Source of the DNA: CAINEC01 sp046073825
Lineage (GTDB): Bacteria > Bacteroidota > Bacteroidia > AKYH767-A > OLB10
Assembly (NCBI GenBank): GCA_046073825.1
Contig: JBJTMY010000189.1
Coordinates: 1-5,916, forward strand
Direction of reading: 5' to 3'
Length of the DNA: 5,916 nucleotides
Positions 1-5,916 of this stretch are shown here, piece after piece (within the stretch, counting starts at the first letter, position 1; the number at the start of each line of letters is the position of its first letter). The notes below the pieces were generated by a model. It ran no database searches, was not told the origin of the DNA, and worked only from the letters and a program-made list of their open reading frames with translations. A program made the position numbers and the translations under genes.

Positions 1-1
1 T

Positions 2-829
2 GCAGTAGTTCCAGATGCGATTACACGAGCAGCATATCTGCGACAAGCATCAACGCTCATGGAAATGAGTGAAGCGGTGTTGATTGCAGAGATGAATAAA
101 ATTATTCGTGCTCGCAATAATCGCCAGGCAGAGGAAGCACCATCACCAGTTCAAGATCATGCAGGTGAAATGCTCGAGAATATCGAGAAAGAATACACCG
201 AAGAACAACTCATCAACGATGAACATGATACCGAAGTACACGAAGAAGAAATTATTCGAATCTTGTTAAATTATGCAGAGGAAATTTTCCCGCTGCCTGA
301 TTTTAAAAAGTATGTAGAAGAAGAGCCCGTAAAAAAATCAAAGAAGAAAAAAGAAGAGGAAGAAGAAAATCCGGTGATTAATATAAAAGTAAAAAACTTC
401 GTGTTTGATATTCTTCGAAATAATGGGATTCATTTTACCAATGAAAATTATGCAGGATTGCTTGCAGAATTTTCTAATATTGTTGATCAGGATATAAATT
501 ACAACGCACAATCGTTTATCAATAATTTAAGTCCGGAGTTAAAACCTTTGGCTATCTCATTGGTAACACCTCGATATGAATTAGCCAATTGGGAGTCAAA
601 GGGAATTTATGTGCGCCTAGATAAACATCGCATCGATAAAACAGTAGTAGATGCAATTGTGTACATTCAGAAAAAAATTGCGAATAAAAAAGCAATGGAA
701 TTTCAAAATGAAATTAAAGAGCGTTCAGAAGTAGGCGCTGACATTGATGAAATATTAGCACATTATCAGGAGCTAATTAATTTGAAGAAAATTCTAAATC
801 GTATTACCAATACGGTTATTAATCGATAA
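2..829 (+). CDS. dnaG: DNA primase DnaG, C-terminal part (5' end outside window)
   Basis: DnaG makes RNA primers at the replication fork, and its C-terminal domain docks on the DnaB helicase. The frame is open from base 2, so the ATG at 59 is internal; 275 residues are visible. The first residues (PDAITRAAYLRQASTLME) and the following helix ending in EMNKIIRAR match the end of the primase catalytic region as I recall it from Bacteroidota DnaG. The Toprim and zinc-binding domains would lie to the left. A highly charged linker follows, including a Lys run then a Glu run (bases 331-370). It leads into a helical C-terminal domain whose last residues (INLKKILNRITNTVINR) resemble the usual DnaG end in this phylum. 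The C-terminal domain is divergent, and the assignment rests mainly on the N-terminal segment and overall layout. The gene is convergent with the redoxin gene, with one base between stops. Confidence 0.84.
   Translation, partial: AVVPDAITRAAYLRQASTLMEMSEAVLIAEMNKIIRARNNRQAEEAPSPVQDHAGEMLENIEKEYTEEQLINDEHDTEVHEEEIIRILLNYAEEIFPLPDFKKYVEEEPVKKSKKKKEEEEENPVINIKVKNFVFDILRNNGIHFTNENYAGLLAEFSNIVDQDINYNAQSFINNLSPELKPLAISLVTPRYELANWESKGIYVRLDKHRIDKTVVDAIVYIQKKIANKKAMEFQNEIKERSEVGADIDEILAHYQELINLKKILNRITNTVINR
797..817 (-). terminator. Very weak candidate terminator hairpin for the minus-strand cluster
   Basis: A perfect 6-bp inverted repeat (CGTATT at 800-805 and AATACG at 809-814, three-base loop) lies just past the redoxin stop in the minus direction, inside the dnaG coding end. 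Two further A-T pairs would need an A-C mismatch to be bridged on the minus strand. The downstream minus-strand sequence is T-rich but has no clean T run. It may simply be coding sequence; it is listed because no other stop signal for the three-gene cluster is visible. Confidence 0.18.
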
Positions 830-830
830 A

Positions 831-1982
831 TTAACGAAGCAATTTTTTAATTGTTTTTTCAAAATCTGCTTTATACCATTCATATTCTTTTCCTGTTGCT
901 GGTCCTGAGAATCCAGCATGTACTTTTACTACTCTTCCTTTGTCATCTAGAAAAATAGTAGTTGGAAATGAAATAAAGTCTTTCACTTGCGGAAGTGCTT
1001 TCATCACATTTTCTTTTCCTGCAACACCGGCAATTAAAACAGGATATTGAATATTTAAATTATTGACAAAGCGTGCCGCACTTTCTTTTGCTTTCGAAAA
1101 GTCTGCACTGCGTTCAAAGGCTAATCCAATTATTTCTAATCCTTGCTCATGATAGGTTTTATACATCTCATTAAAGTACTTTGCTTCATCCATACAGTTC
1201 GGACACCAAGATCCCATAAATTGAATGATAGTTGGTTTTTTCTGAAAGCGATTATCCGATAGCGAAATAATTGTACTATCTAAATTTGGGAAAGAAAAAT
1301 TTAAATTCCCTTCTACTTTTGTGATTGTATTCGGGTCGCGCAGCTTCGCATTTTCATTTCTTCGAGCATGGAATGGTGCTTTATAGGTAAGTCCAGAATA
1401 ATACATTCCATTCATTGAATCATTCTTAATTTCTGCAATGTAAAGCCAGGCATGTGCCCCATCAAATACACTTAACTTTAACGTGTTTCCAGTTATAACG
1501 CCATCGAGGTAACGATGATCGCCTGTTTCTGTGAGAAAGGTGCCTGTCACTTTATTTCCTTGCTGATTAAATACTCCAATAGCAATGGAAGAATCAGGTC
1601 CATCAACATCAAACCAGGTTTCCCATTTTCCTGTCACATTTAATGTAGTGGGGGCTTTATCTGTGAAACGTTCGGTAACGCCTTTATAACCTACAAATAC
1701 AACTTCAGGATTTCCTTTTTTGCTGTAGTTAATCCATTTGCCACGCAAACGATCGCCTTCAATATGTATTTTTATTTCAGAATCAAAAACGGGTAGTCGT
1801 ACAAACATCGAATCTCCGCGCACATCAGTTATATCGCAAACAATTCGTTCTTCTGCATTATGAATAACGAAAACAATTTTTTCATTTTCTTTTTTTATTT
1901 CAAAGTTAAAAGGTAACGGCTGGCCAGGAAGAAATAATTGTCCGAGCCACATGCCTAATAATAAACCAATATTGTAAACCAT
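831..1982 (-). CDS. TlpA/ResA-like thiol-disulfide redoxin with duplicated N-terminal beta domain
   Basis: This is an exported-type thioredoxin-fold oxidoreductase of 383 residues. The C-terminal domain (about 225-383) has the active site WCPNC at 259-263, preceded by a strand (TIIQFMGS), and the cis-proline segment FPTT at 339-342, followed by strand IFLDDKGRVV. These are the hallmarks of TlpA/ResA proteins, which reduce or exchange disulfides in envelope proteins. About 200 residues precede it and look beta-rich. They contain two similar units, around LPVFD (63-67)/GKWINYS (81-87) and LSVFD (170-174)/NGMYYSG (191-197). The N-terminus is hydrophobic (about residues 4-20) but lacks the usual Lys/Arg start, so export is likely but not certain. 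The ATG at 1982 is the only ATG start possible upstream, because an in-frame stop occurs four codons earlier. It is the last gene of the cluster, 5 bases after the lipoprotein gene. The substrate is unknown. Confidence 0.9.
   Translation of the reverse strand: MVYNIGLLLGMWLGQLFLPGQPLPFNFEIKKENEKIVFVIHNAEERIVCDITDVRGDSMFVRLPVFDSEIKIHIEGDRLRGKWINYSKKGNPEVVFVGYKGVTERFTDKAPTTLNVTGKWETWFDVDGPDSSIAIGVFNQQGNKVTGTFLTETGDHRYLDGVITGNTLKLSVFDGAHAWLYIAEIKNDSMNGMYYSGLTYKAPFHARRNENAKLRDPNTITKVEGNLNFSFPNLDSTIISLSDNRFQKKPTIIQFMGSWCPNCMDEAKYFNEMYKTYHEQGLEIIGLAFERSADFSKAKESAARFVNNLNIQYPVLIAGVAGKENVMKALPQVKDFISFPTTIFLDDKGRVVKVHAGFSGPATGKEYEWYKADFEKTIKKLLR
837..859 (+). terminator. Weak candidate intrinsic terminator for dnaG
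   Basis: An AT-rich inverted repeat pairs 837-844 with 849-856 (core CAATT/AATTG, one G-U pair, four-base loop) and runs into a T tract at 854-859 on the plus strand. It starts 8 bases after the dnaG stop and lies inside the 3' coding end of the opposing redoxin gene. The stem has only one or two G-C pairs, so termination may be inefficient. This is an inference from sequence only. Confidence 0.3.
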
Positions 1983-1987
1983 AATTT

Positions 1988-2521
1988 TTAATTAATAACT
2001 CCTGTTATGCGATAATATGTGGTGTCAGATAAAATCATTTTTTCTTTCGAGTAAATCGAAAAATAAAATTGTGGTACATACTCAATTTCCTGTATAGAAT
2101 AATAAAAAGCATTTTCTTTCATTCGTTCTATCGAGATTTTACGAATGGCGCCATTGTTTTTTAGCAATGTCATTTTACGCACATCTAATTTCGCTTCTTT
2201 AGCAGTATAGGTAATAATAGAATCATTCCCTCTACAAATAGTATCTGCCTTGTAACTCAACGATTTTTCGGAGAGGTTGCTTGCAGTAATTATTTCCAAT
2301 TCTTTATTCCAATTAACCGTGTCGAGCTGAACGACCTCTTTTCGTCCGTTATATTCGGCGGTTTTTAATAACCGTGCATTATTTTTTTGAAGTGTTACAA
2401 TGTTACTTCGAATAAGTCCATTGGTATTGAACAATTTTATAGAAGAAGTGGGGGTTTCTTTTGTACAACTTGAATTAAAAAGAATTACGAAAGGAAGTAG
2501 AATGTAAAAGGTATATTTCAT
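1988..2521 (-). CDS. Small lipoprotein of unknown function
   Basis: A 177-residue protein with a lipoprotein signal peptide: Lys2, a hydrophobic core at about residues 4-15, and a lipobox ending in NSSC, so Cys19 would be lipidated. The -3 position is Asn rather than Leu, a deviation often tolerated in Bacteroidota. The mature part has no transmembrane segment and one further Cys (in ADTICRG). It appears to alternate between helix and strand. The segment with DTVNWNKELEI and the final strands resemble a widespread but uncharacterised Bacteroidota lipoprotein group that I recall only loosely, so no function is proposed. The residues after the Cys (TKE) are not a clear surface-export signal. 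The ATG lies one base after the stop of the upstream membrane-protein gene (TGA-T-ATG), which points to translational coupling. Confidence 0.76.
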   Translation of the reverse strand: MKYTFYILLPFVILFNSSCTKETPTSSIKLFNTNGLIRSNIVTLQKNNARLLKTAEYNGRKEVVQLDTVNWNKELEIITASNLSEKSLSYKADTICRGNDSIITYTAKEAKLDVRKMTLLKNNGAIRKISIERMKENAFYYSIQEIEYVPQFYFSIYSKEKMILSDTTYYRITGVIN

Positions 2522-2522
2522 A

Positions 2523-4628
2523 TCAAAAATTTATTCCAAGTTCTTTTGCTTTTAATAAACACTCATTGGCTTTGATACTATCTCCCATCAAACGGTAAGT
2601 AATGCTCAGGTTCACCCATGCCTTACCGTTAGATGGATCTAGTTTTACAGATTCATTAAACCAATAGAGCGACGAATCTTTTACGCCTAATACTGCATAA
2701 CAATTGCCGAGGTTGTTATAGGCATCGGCGTAAGATGGATTTATCGTTAATGCATTTTTATAATTGCTAATGGCTGCTCGAAAATTATTTTGCTGTGCAA
2801 AAATATTCCCTCGGTTATAATACACTTTATCAAAGTTTGGTTTGATGGATAACGCTTTTTGAAAAGCGGCAAACGACTCGTCATACATTTTATTTTCACC
2901 AAGGTATAAACCAAGGTTGTTGTAATTGTCGGCGGAGTTTGGATTTAATGCAATGGCAGCTTTTAAATCGGTAATGGCTTTTTCTAATTGTCCGTTGCTA
3001 CCATAAGCGATCCCTGCGCTAGAAAGTTTTTCATCGGTATCAAATGCTTTGTAACTCCTGGCTTGGTCAAATGCATAAACCGCATTTTTAAAATCGTTCT
3101 TTTCCTTATACGCTATACCGAGATTATACCAAGCATCGTTGTAATTCGGAATTAAACTTACTCCTTTACTCAGTTGTTCAATGGATTGATCTAGGTACAG
3201 ATTTTTAAGAGTAGGATCTTTTTCTTTCAAAGCTTTTTCTACTAGAAGCGCGCTACCATACGCATATCGTATCCGTGCACTTTCTGGAGCTAGTTTTACA
3301 TCGTGAGAAAGCAAAGTCAGATTGTCTTTCCAATCAGCATTGCGCGCAAACGTTCGTGCTGAGTAGCCCACAACGATAAATAGTAAAAATACGTTTACTG
3401 TATTCGGTTTTAGAAGCGAATGAAAGTTCCATGATTTATTTTTAGTTTGTGAAAGCTTGAAAAAATGATCAAGTATAATTACAAAGAATAAGCAATATCC
3501 AAAGGAGGCCGTATATACAAAACGTTCTCCCATGGTGGCTTCCAACGTAATAAATAGATTAGAAAGCAGAGCAATACTTCCAAGGTAAAATAAAATCGCG
3601 AAGCTTATTAATGACTTTTTAGGTAGCTCTTTAATGGCATAAACCAAAGCACCAATAGTGATTAACATGCCGGCTAACGCTAATGGATTACCGAACGTGA
3701 TATTGGGAATCGTATTATAGGAATAATCGAATACGAGGGTAAAGGGAATTAGAAGTAGTCCGATATAGCGTGCTAATATTCCAAAGGCCGTTGCTATTTG
3801 AGAGGCTTTATCAGGAGCGCCAACAAGGGAGTTATTAATCAGAAGTATTTCTTGTTCACCAGTAACGGTGCCTAAAATACTGGTACGGATGAGCAGAAAT
3901 AAAATCAGTAGTGCTAAATAAGGAATGGACAACTTTACAATTTCGACAAGTTTTTTATCGGTTGTAAACCATAACGCTAAGGGATATACGCCAATCCATG
4001 TAACGCTACTTTCTTTGCTGAATAAAGCCAACATGAAAGAAAGGCAAGATAATAATAGCCAATAAATTTTATTTTTATCAATGTAATTAAACAAGAAATG
4101 GAATGCAGTTAGTCCGAATAAAAAACTAAGAATTTCATCTCTACTTTTAATATTTGCCACTACTTCGGTATGAATAGGATGCGCAATAAATACCAAGGTG
4201 GCAATAATAGGTAGTAGGGGATGATGGTATTGTAAAAGACGTTTAAAAACAGAAAGTATTACAATTCCCGTTAGCATATAAAATAAAATATTCATGACAT
4301 GTCCTGGTAATGGAGAACCCTGTCCAATTTGATATTCAATAGCAAACATAGCCACCGATAAAGGTCGATACAACCCTTCTTTTCTATCCCAGAAACCTGC
4401 GCGATACGAATGAGTGAAAATGTCTTTAATTCCATCAATACCTTTCTTCGTAAAGCTATTATTCGCGATTACTGTTCCATCATCTACTGTAAAATTGTGT
4501 TGGATAGTATTCGCATACAGAAGAAATGTAAATAGAATGACGAGAAAATAAACAGGTGTCCAATTAAAAGGAGTGTTGCTTGAAATGGATTTAATTTCGT
4601 TGGCAACCGGCTTAGCTTTTTTATTCAC
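2523..4628 (-). CDS. TMTC-like GT-C membrane protein with C-terminal TPR repeats
   Basis: About 701 residues from the GTG at 4628. The first 440 residues contain roughly 11-12 hydrophobic segments, and the rest is soluble. After the first membrane helix (about 26-41) comes an acidic pair in FTVDDG (Asp49-Asp50), where GT-C glycosyltransferases carry their catalytic acid. Other family-like motifs follow: YRPLS, HPIHTEVVANIKSRDE (150-165), FDYSYN (300-305) and GERFVYTASFGYC (367-379). These match the TMTC/DUF1736 layout; eukaryotic TMTCs are O-mannosyltransferases, while the bacterial members are uncharacterised. Six to seven TPR units fill about 450-701, with the usual W/Y-x-N-L-G and A-x-P/NP signatures. 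Donor and acceptor are unknown. The frame is open to a TTG at 4703 (726 residues), but that codon lies in the T tract of a terminator, so GTG 4628 is preferred. There is no ATG in the candidate start region. It is the first gene of the three-gene cluster. Confidence 0.86.
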   Translation of the reverse strand: MNKKAKPVANEIKSISSNTPFNWTPVYFLVILFTFLLYANTIQHNFTVDDGTVIANNSFTKKGIDGIKDIFTHSYRAGFWDRKEGLYRPLSVAMFAIEYQIGQGSPLPGHVMNILFYMLTGIVILSVFKRLLQYHHPLLPIIATLVFIAHPIHTEVVANIKSRDEILSFLFGLTAFHFLFNYIDKNKIYWLLLSCLSFMLALFSKESSVTWIGVYPLALWFTTDKKLVEIVKLSIPYLALLILFLLIRTSILGTVTGEQEILLINNSLVGAPDKASQIATAFGILARYIGLLLIPFTLVFDYSYNTIPNITFGNPLALAGMLITIGALVYAIKELPKKSLISFAILFYLGSIALLSNLFITLEATMGERFVYTASFGYCLFFVIILDHFFKLSQTKNKSWNFHSLLKPNTVNVFLLFIVVGYSARTFARNADWKDNLTLLSHDVKLAPESARIRYAYGSALLVEKALKEKDPTLKNLYLDQSIEQLSKGVSLIPNYNDAWYNLGIAYKEKNDFKNAVYAFDQARSYKAFDTDEKLSSAGIAYGSNGQLEKAITDLKAAIALNPNSADNYNNLGLYLGENKMYDESFAAFQKALSIKPNFDKVYYNRGNIFAQQNNFRAAISNYKNALTINPSYADAYNNLGNCYAVLGVKDSSLYWFNESVKLDPSNGKAWVNLSITYRLMGDSIKANECLLKAKELGINF

Positions 4629-4701
4629 TTGATTAAAATTTACTTGATAGGTAAAAGTAAGTAAAATTATTTTTGATAAGAGGAGGGTGATTGGGGTAAA
4701 C

Positions 4702-4732
4702 AAAAAAGGCCTTCTTTTCAGAAGACCTTTTT
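4702..4732 (-). terminator. Strong intrinsic terminator downstream of hppA
   Basis: A 12-bp stem pairs 4703-4714 with 4721-4732 around a six-base loop (TGAAAA on the minus strand). It is followed by a run of six T on the minus strand (4702-4707). One position is a G-U pair in minus-strand RNA but a C-A mismatch in plus-strand RNA, so the hairpin is better suited to stop minus-strand transcription. It begins 18 bases after the hppA stop. It insulates hppA from the cluster that follows, whose promoter should therefore lie between this hairpin and the GTG at 4628. I could not identify a convincing TTG / TAnnTTTG promoter pair there. Confidence 0.85.
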
Positions 4733-4750
4733 AAAATAGTTAAACCAATA

Positions 4751-5916
4751 TTATTTTTTCTTGCAGCAATCTTTTTCTCCGCCCATTTTCTTGTGACATT
4801 CTTCTTTGTCCATATCACATGATTTCATATCACCCTTGCACTCTTTCATGCCACCCATTTCTTTGCAACCTTCCATTCCTTTATGGCATTCCATCATTGC
4901 ATTCATGCAAGCATCTGATTTCATGTGGCATTTTCCATTTTCCATTTTCACACAAGCAGTACTGTCTACTTTTCCTTCGCTCATCCACTCAGCACATAAT
5001 GCAGAATCAATTACGCAATTTCCATCCGCATCTTTCTCACAGTCCATTTTGCAATTTTCTTTACCTGCTGAATAAGGACATTCTTGTTGCATGCGGTCAC
5101 CTTCACCTGGGCAAGCAGTTTTAGGACTAGCAATATATGGAGCAATAACTAATGATACGATCGACATTAATTTGATTAAGATATTCATGGAAGGACCAGA
5201 GGTATCTTTGAATGGATCACCTACTGTATCACCAGTAACAGAAGCTTTATGTGGCTCTGATTTTTTGTAATACATCTCTCCGTTGATCATTACACCTTTT
5301 TCAAATGATTTTTTTGCGTTATCCCATGCACCACCAGCGTTCGATTGAAATATACCCATTAATACGCCACTCACTGTAACACCTGCAAGTAATCCACCTA
5401 ATACTTCTGGTCCGAAAATAAATCCAACAATTAATGGAGTAATAAGCGCGATAGCACCTGGCAAAATCATTTCACGAATAGATGCGTTGGTTGAAATAGC
5501 CACACACTTTTCATATTCGGGCTTTGCTGTATATTCCATAATTCCTGGAATTTCACGGAACTGGCGACGAACTTCTTCCACCATCGCCATTGCTGCACGA
5601 CCAACAGCTGCAATTGCAAATGATGAGAATAAGAATGGAATCATACCACCCACAAACAATCCAGCCAATACATCTGCTTTATAAATATCAATACCATCAA
5701 TACCTGCAATACCTACGAAAGCAGCAAACAATGCTAAAGCTGTTAAAGCAGCAGAAGCAATTGCAAAACCTTTACCTGAAGCTGCTGTAGTATTTCCTAC
5801 TGCATCTAAAATATCAGTTTTTTCACGAACATCACTTGGTAATGCACTCATTTCAGCAATACCACCTGCATTATCAGCCATTGATGCTTTCGGACCAATT
5901 GCTGATAATGCAGGTG
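4751..5916 (-). CDS. hppA: K+-dependent membrane pyrophosphatase (Na+ or H+ pump), C-terminal part, with Cys-rich tail
   Basis: This integral membrane enzyme couples PPi hydrolysis to cation pumping. The 5' part is beyond the right edge; numbering here starts at the internal Met at 5879-5881, preceded in frame by PALSAIGPKAS. Core motifs are intact: DNAGGIAEM (3-11), GNTTAASGKG (29-38), FQSNAGGAWDNAKK (178-191) and GDTVGDPFKDTSGP (217-230), which hold metal/PPi-binding Asp, Asn and Lys residues. Ala33 and Gly36 in GNTTAASGKG are the pair typical of K+-dependent enzymes; K+-independent ones carry Lys and Thr. The Glu that helps decide Na+ versus H+ is outside the window. The last helix ends at about residue 249, where homologs normally stop. 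Here the frame continues about 126 residues in a Cys/Met/Lys-rich tail before TAA. A terminator follows 18 bases later. The family call is certain; the transported ion is not. Confidence 0.97.
   Translation of the reverse strand, partial: PALSAIGPKASMADNAGGIAEMSALPSDVREKTDILDAVGNTTAASGKGFAIASAALTALALFAAFVGIAGIDGIDIYKADVLAGLFVGGMIPFLFSSFAIAAVGRAAMAMVEEVRRQFREIPGIMEYTAKPEYEKCVAISTNASIREMILPGAIALITPLIVGFIFGPEVLGGLLAGVTVSGVLMGIFQSNAGGAWDNAKKSFEKGVMINGEMYYKKSEPHKASVTGDTVGDPFKDTSGPSMNILIKLMSIVSLVIAPYIASPKTACPGEGDRMQQECPYSAGKENCKMDCEKDADGNCVIDSALCAEWMSEGKVDSTACVKMENGKCHMKSDACMNAMMECHKGMEGCKEMGGMKECKGDMKSCDMDKEECHKKMGGEKDCCKKK
4754..5131 (-). other. Cys/Met-rich C-terminal extension of HppA
   Basis: This is the coding region for residues 251-376 (numbered from the Met at 5881) of the pyrophosphatase. 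It holds 16 Cys, 14 Met, 3 His and about 20 Lys, with no hydrophobic segment. Over 310-362 Cys mostly recurs every 7-8 residues (310, 318, 325, 332, 339, 348, 355, 362), and the tail ends DCCKKK. ECHKGM (331-336) recurs as ECHKKM (361-366). Both termini of this family face the periplasm or lumen, so the tail should be periplasmic. The composition suggests soft-metal binding or thiol chemistry, but no known domain is recognised. The frame is continuous with the core, and a normal terminator follows, so this is not an obvious read-through artefact. Confidence 0.8.

Noticed and set aside
59..61. ATG at 59 as the true start of the first gene
   Set aside because: The frame is open to the left edge, and the 19 residues before it match the conserved primase sequence, so this Met is internal.
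4600..4750. Bacteroidota-type promoter (TTG at -33, TAnnTTTG at -7) for the GT-C cluster
   Set aside because: Near matches such as TACTTTTA and TAAATTTT exist on the minus strand, but neither has a TTG at the right distance upstream.
4633..4818. Minus-strand frame of 61 residues spanning the hppA 3' end and terminator
   Set aside because: It reads through the terminator in a different frame from both neighbours, and its product is a basic, unrecognisable peptide.
4806..5124. Two plus-strand open frames (4806-5075 and 4819-5124) rich in Ser, His, Phe and Cys
   Set aside because: They lie antisense to the Cys-rich HppA tail, and their composition is the complement of its Cys, Met and Lys codons. 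They have no recognisable domain.
4751..5131. The HppA tail as a frameshift artefact
   Set aside because: The frame is continuous, Cys spacing and repeats are regular, and a proper stop and terminator follow, so a real extension is more likely than an error.
5487..5790. Plus-strand open frames at 5487-5684 and 5590-5790
   Set aside because: They are antisense to the well-conserved HppA core and have low-complexity composition; they are shadows of that gene.
1..5916. CRISPR arrays, tRNA or rRNA genes, insertion elements, attachment sites
   Set aside because: No direct repeat arrays, cloverleaf-like segments, transposase motifs or flanking inverted repeats were seen on either strand.

Overview
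The window looks like AT-rich chromosomal DNA from a member of the Bacteroidota. The primase C-terminus, the K+-dependent membrane pyrophosphatase, the loosely conserved lipobox, the lipoprotein/redoxin pairing and the absence of clear Shine-Dalgarno sequences all fit that phylum. No genus can be named from the sequence alone. There are no rRNA, tRNA, CRISPR or insertion elements, and no gene-free stretch longer than about 130 bases.

Layout: (1) Bases 2-829, plus strand: the 3' part of a DnaG-type primase gene that enters from the left edge. (2) Bases 831-4628, minus strand: a compact three-gene cluster. In order of transcription it encodes a multi-spanning GT-C/TMTC-like membrane protein with C-terminal TPRs, a small lipoprotein of unknown function, and a TlpA-like thiol-disulfide redoxin. 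The spacers are 1 and 5 bases, so co-transcription is very likely. The redoxin gene ends tail-to-tail against the primase gene with one base between the stop codons. (3) Bases 4702-4732: a strong intrinsic terminator that separates this cluster from the next gene. (4) Bases 4751-5916, minus strand: the 3' part of a membrane-bound cation-pumping pyrophosphatase gene (hppA), which runs off the right edge.

The most unusual item is at the end of hppA. After the normal last transmembrane helix the reading frame continues for about 126 residues of Cys/Met/Lys-rich sequence (16 Cys, 14 Met, 3 His). Family topology places this tail on the periplasmic side. It looks like a metal- or thiol-reactive appendage fused to an otherwise intact pump core, and I know of no described function for it.

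The three-gene cluster reads as an envelope module: a candidate sugar-transfer membrane protein, an anchored lipoprotein and an exported redoxin. A link between the redoxin or glycosyltransferase and the Cys-rich tail is only a hypothesis from proximity.
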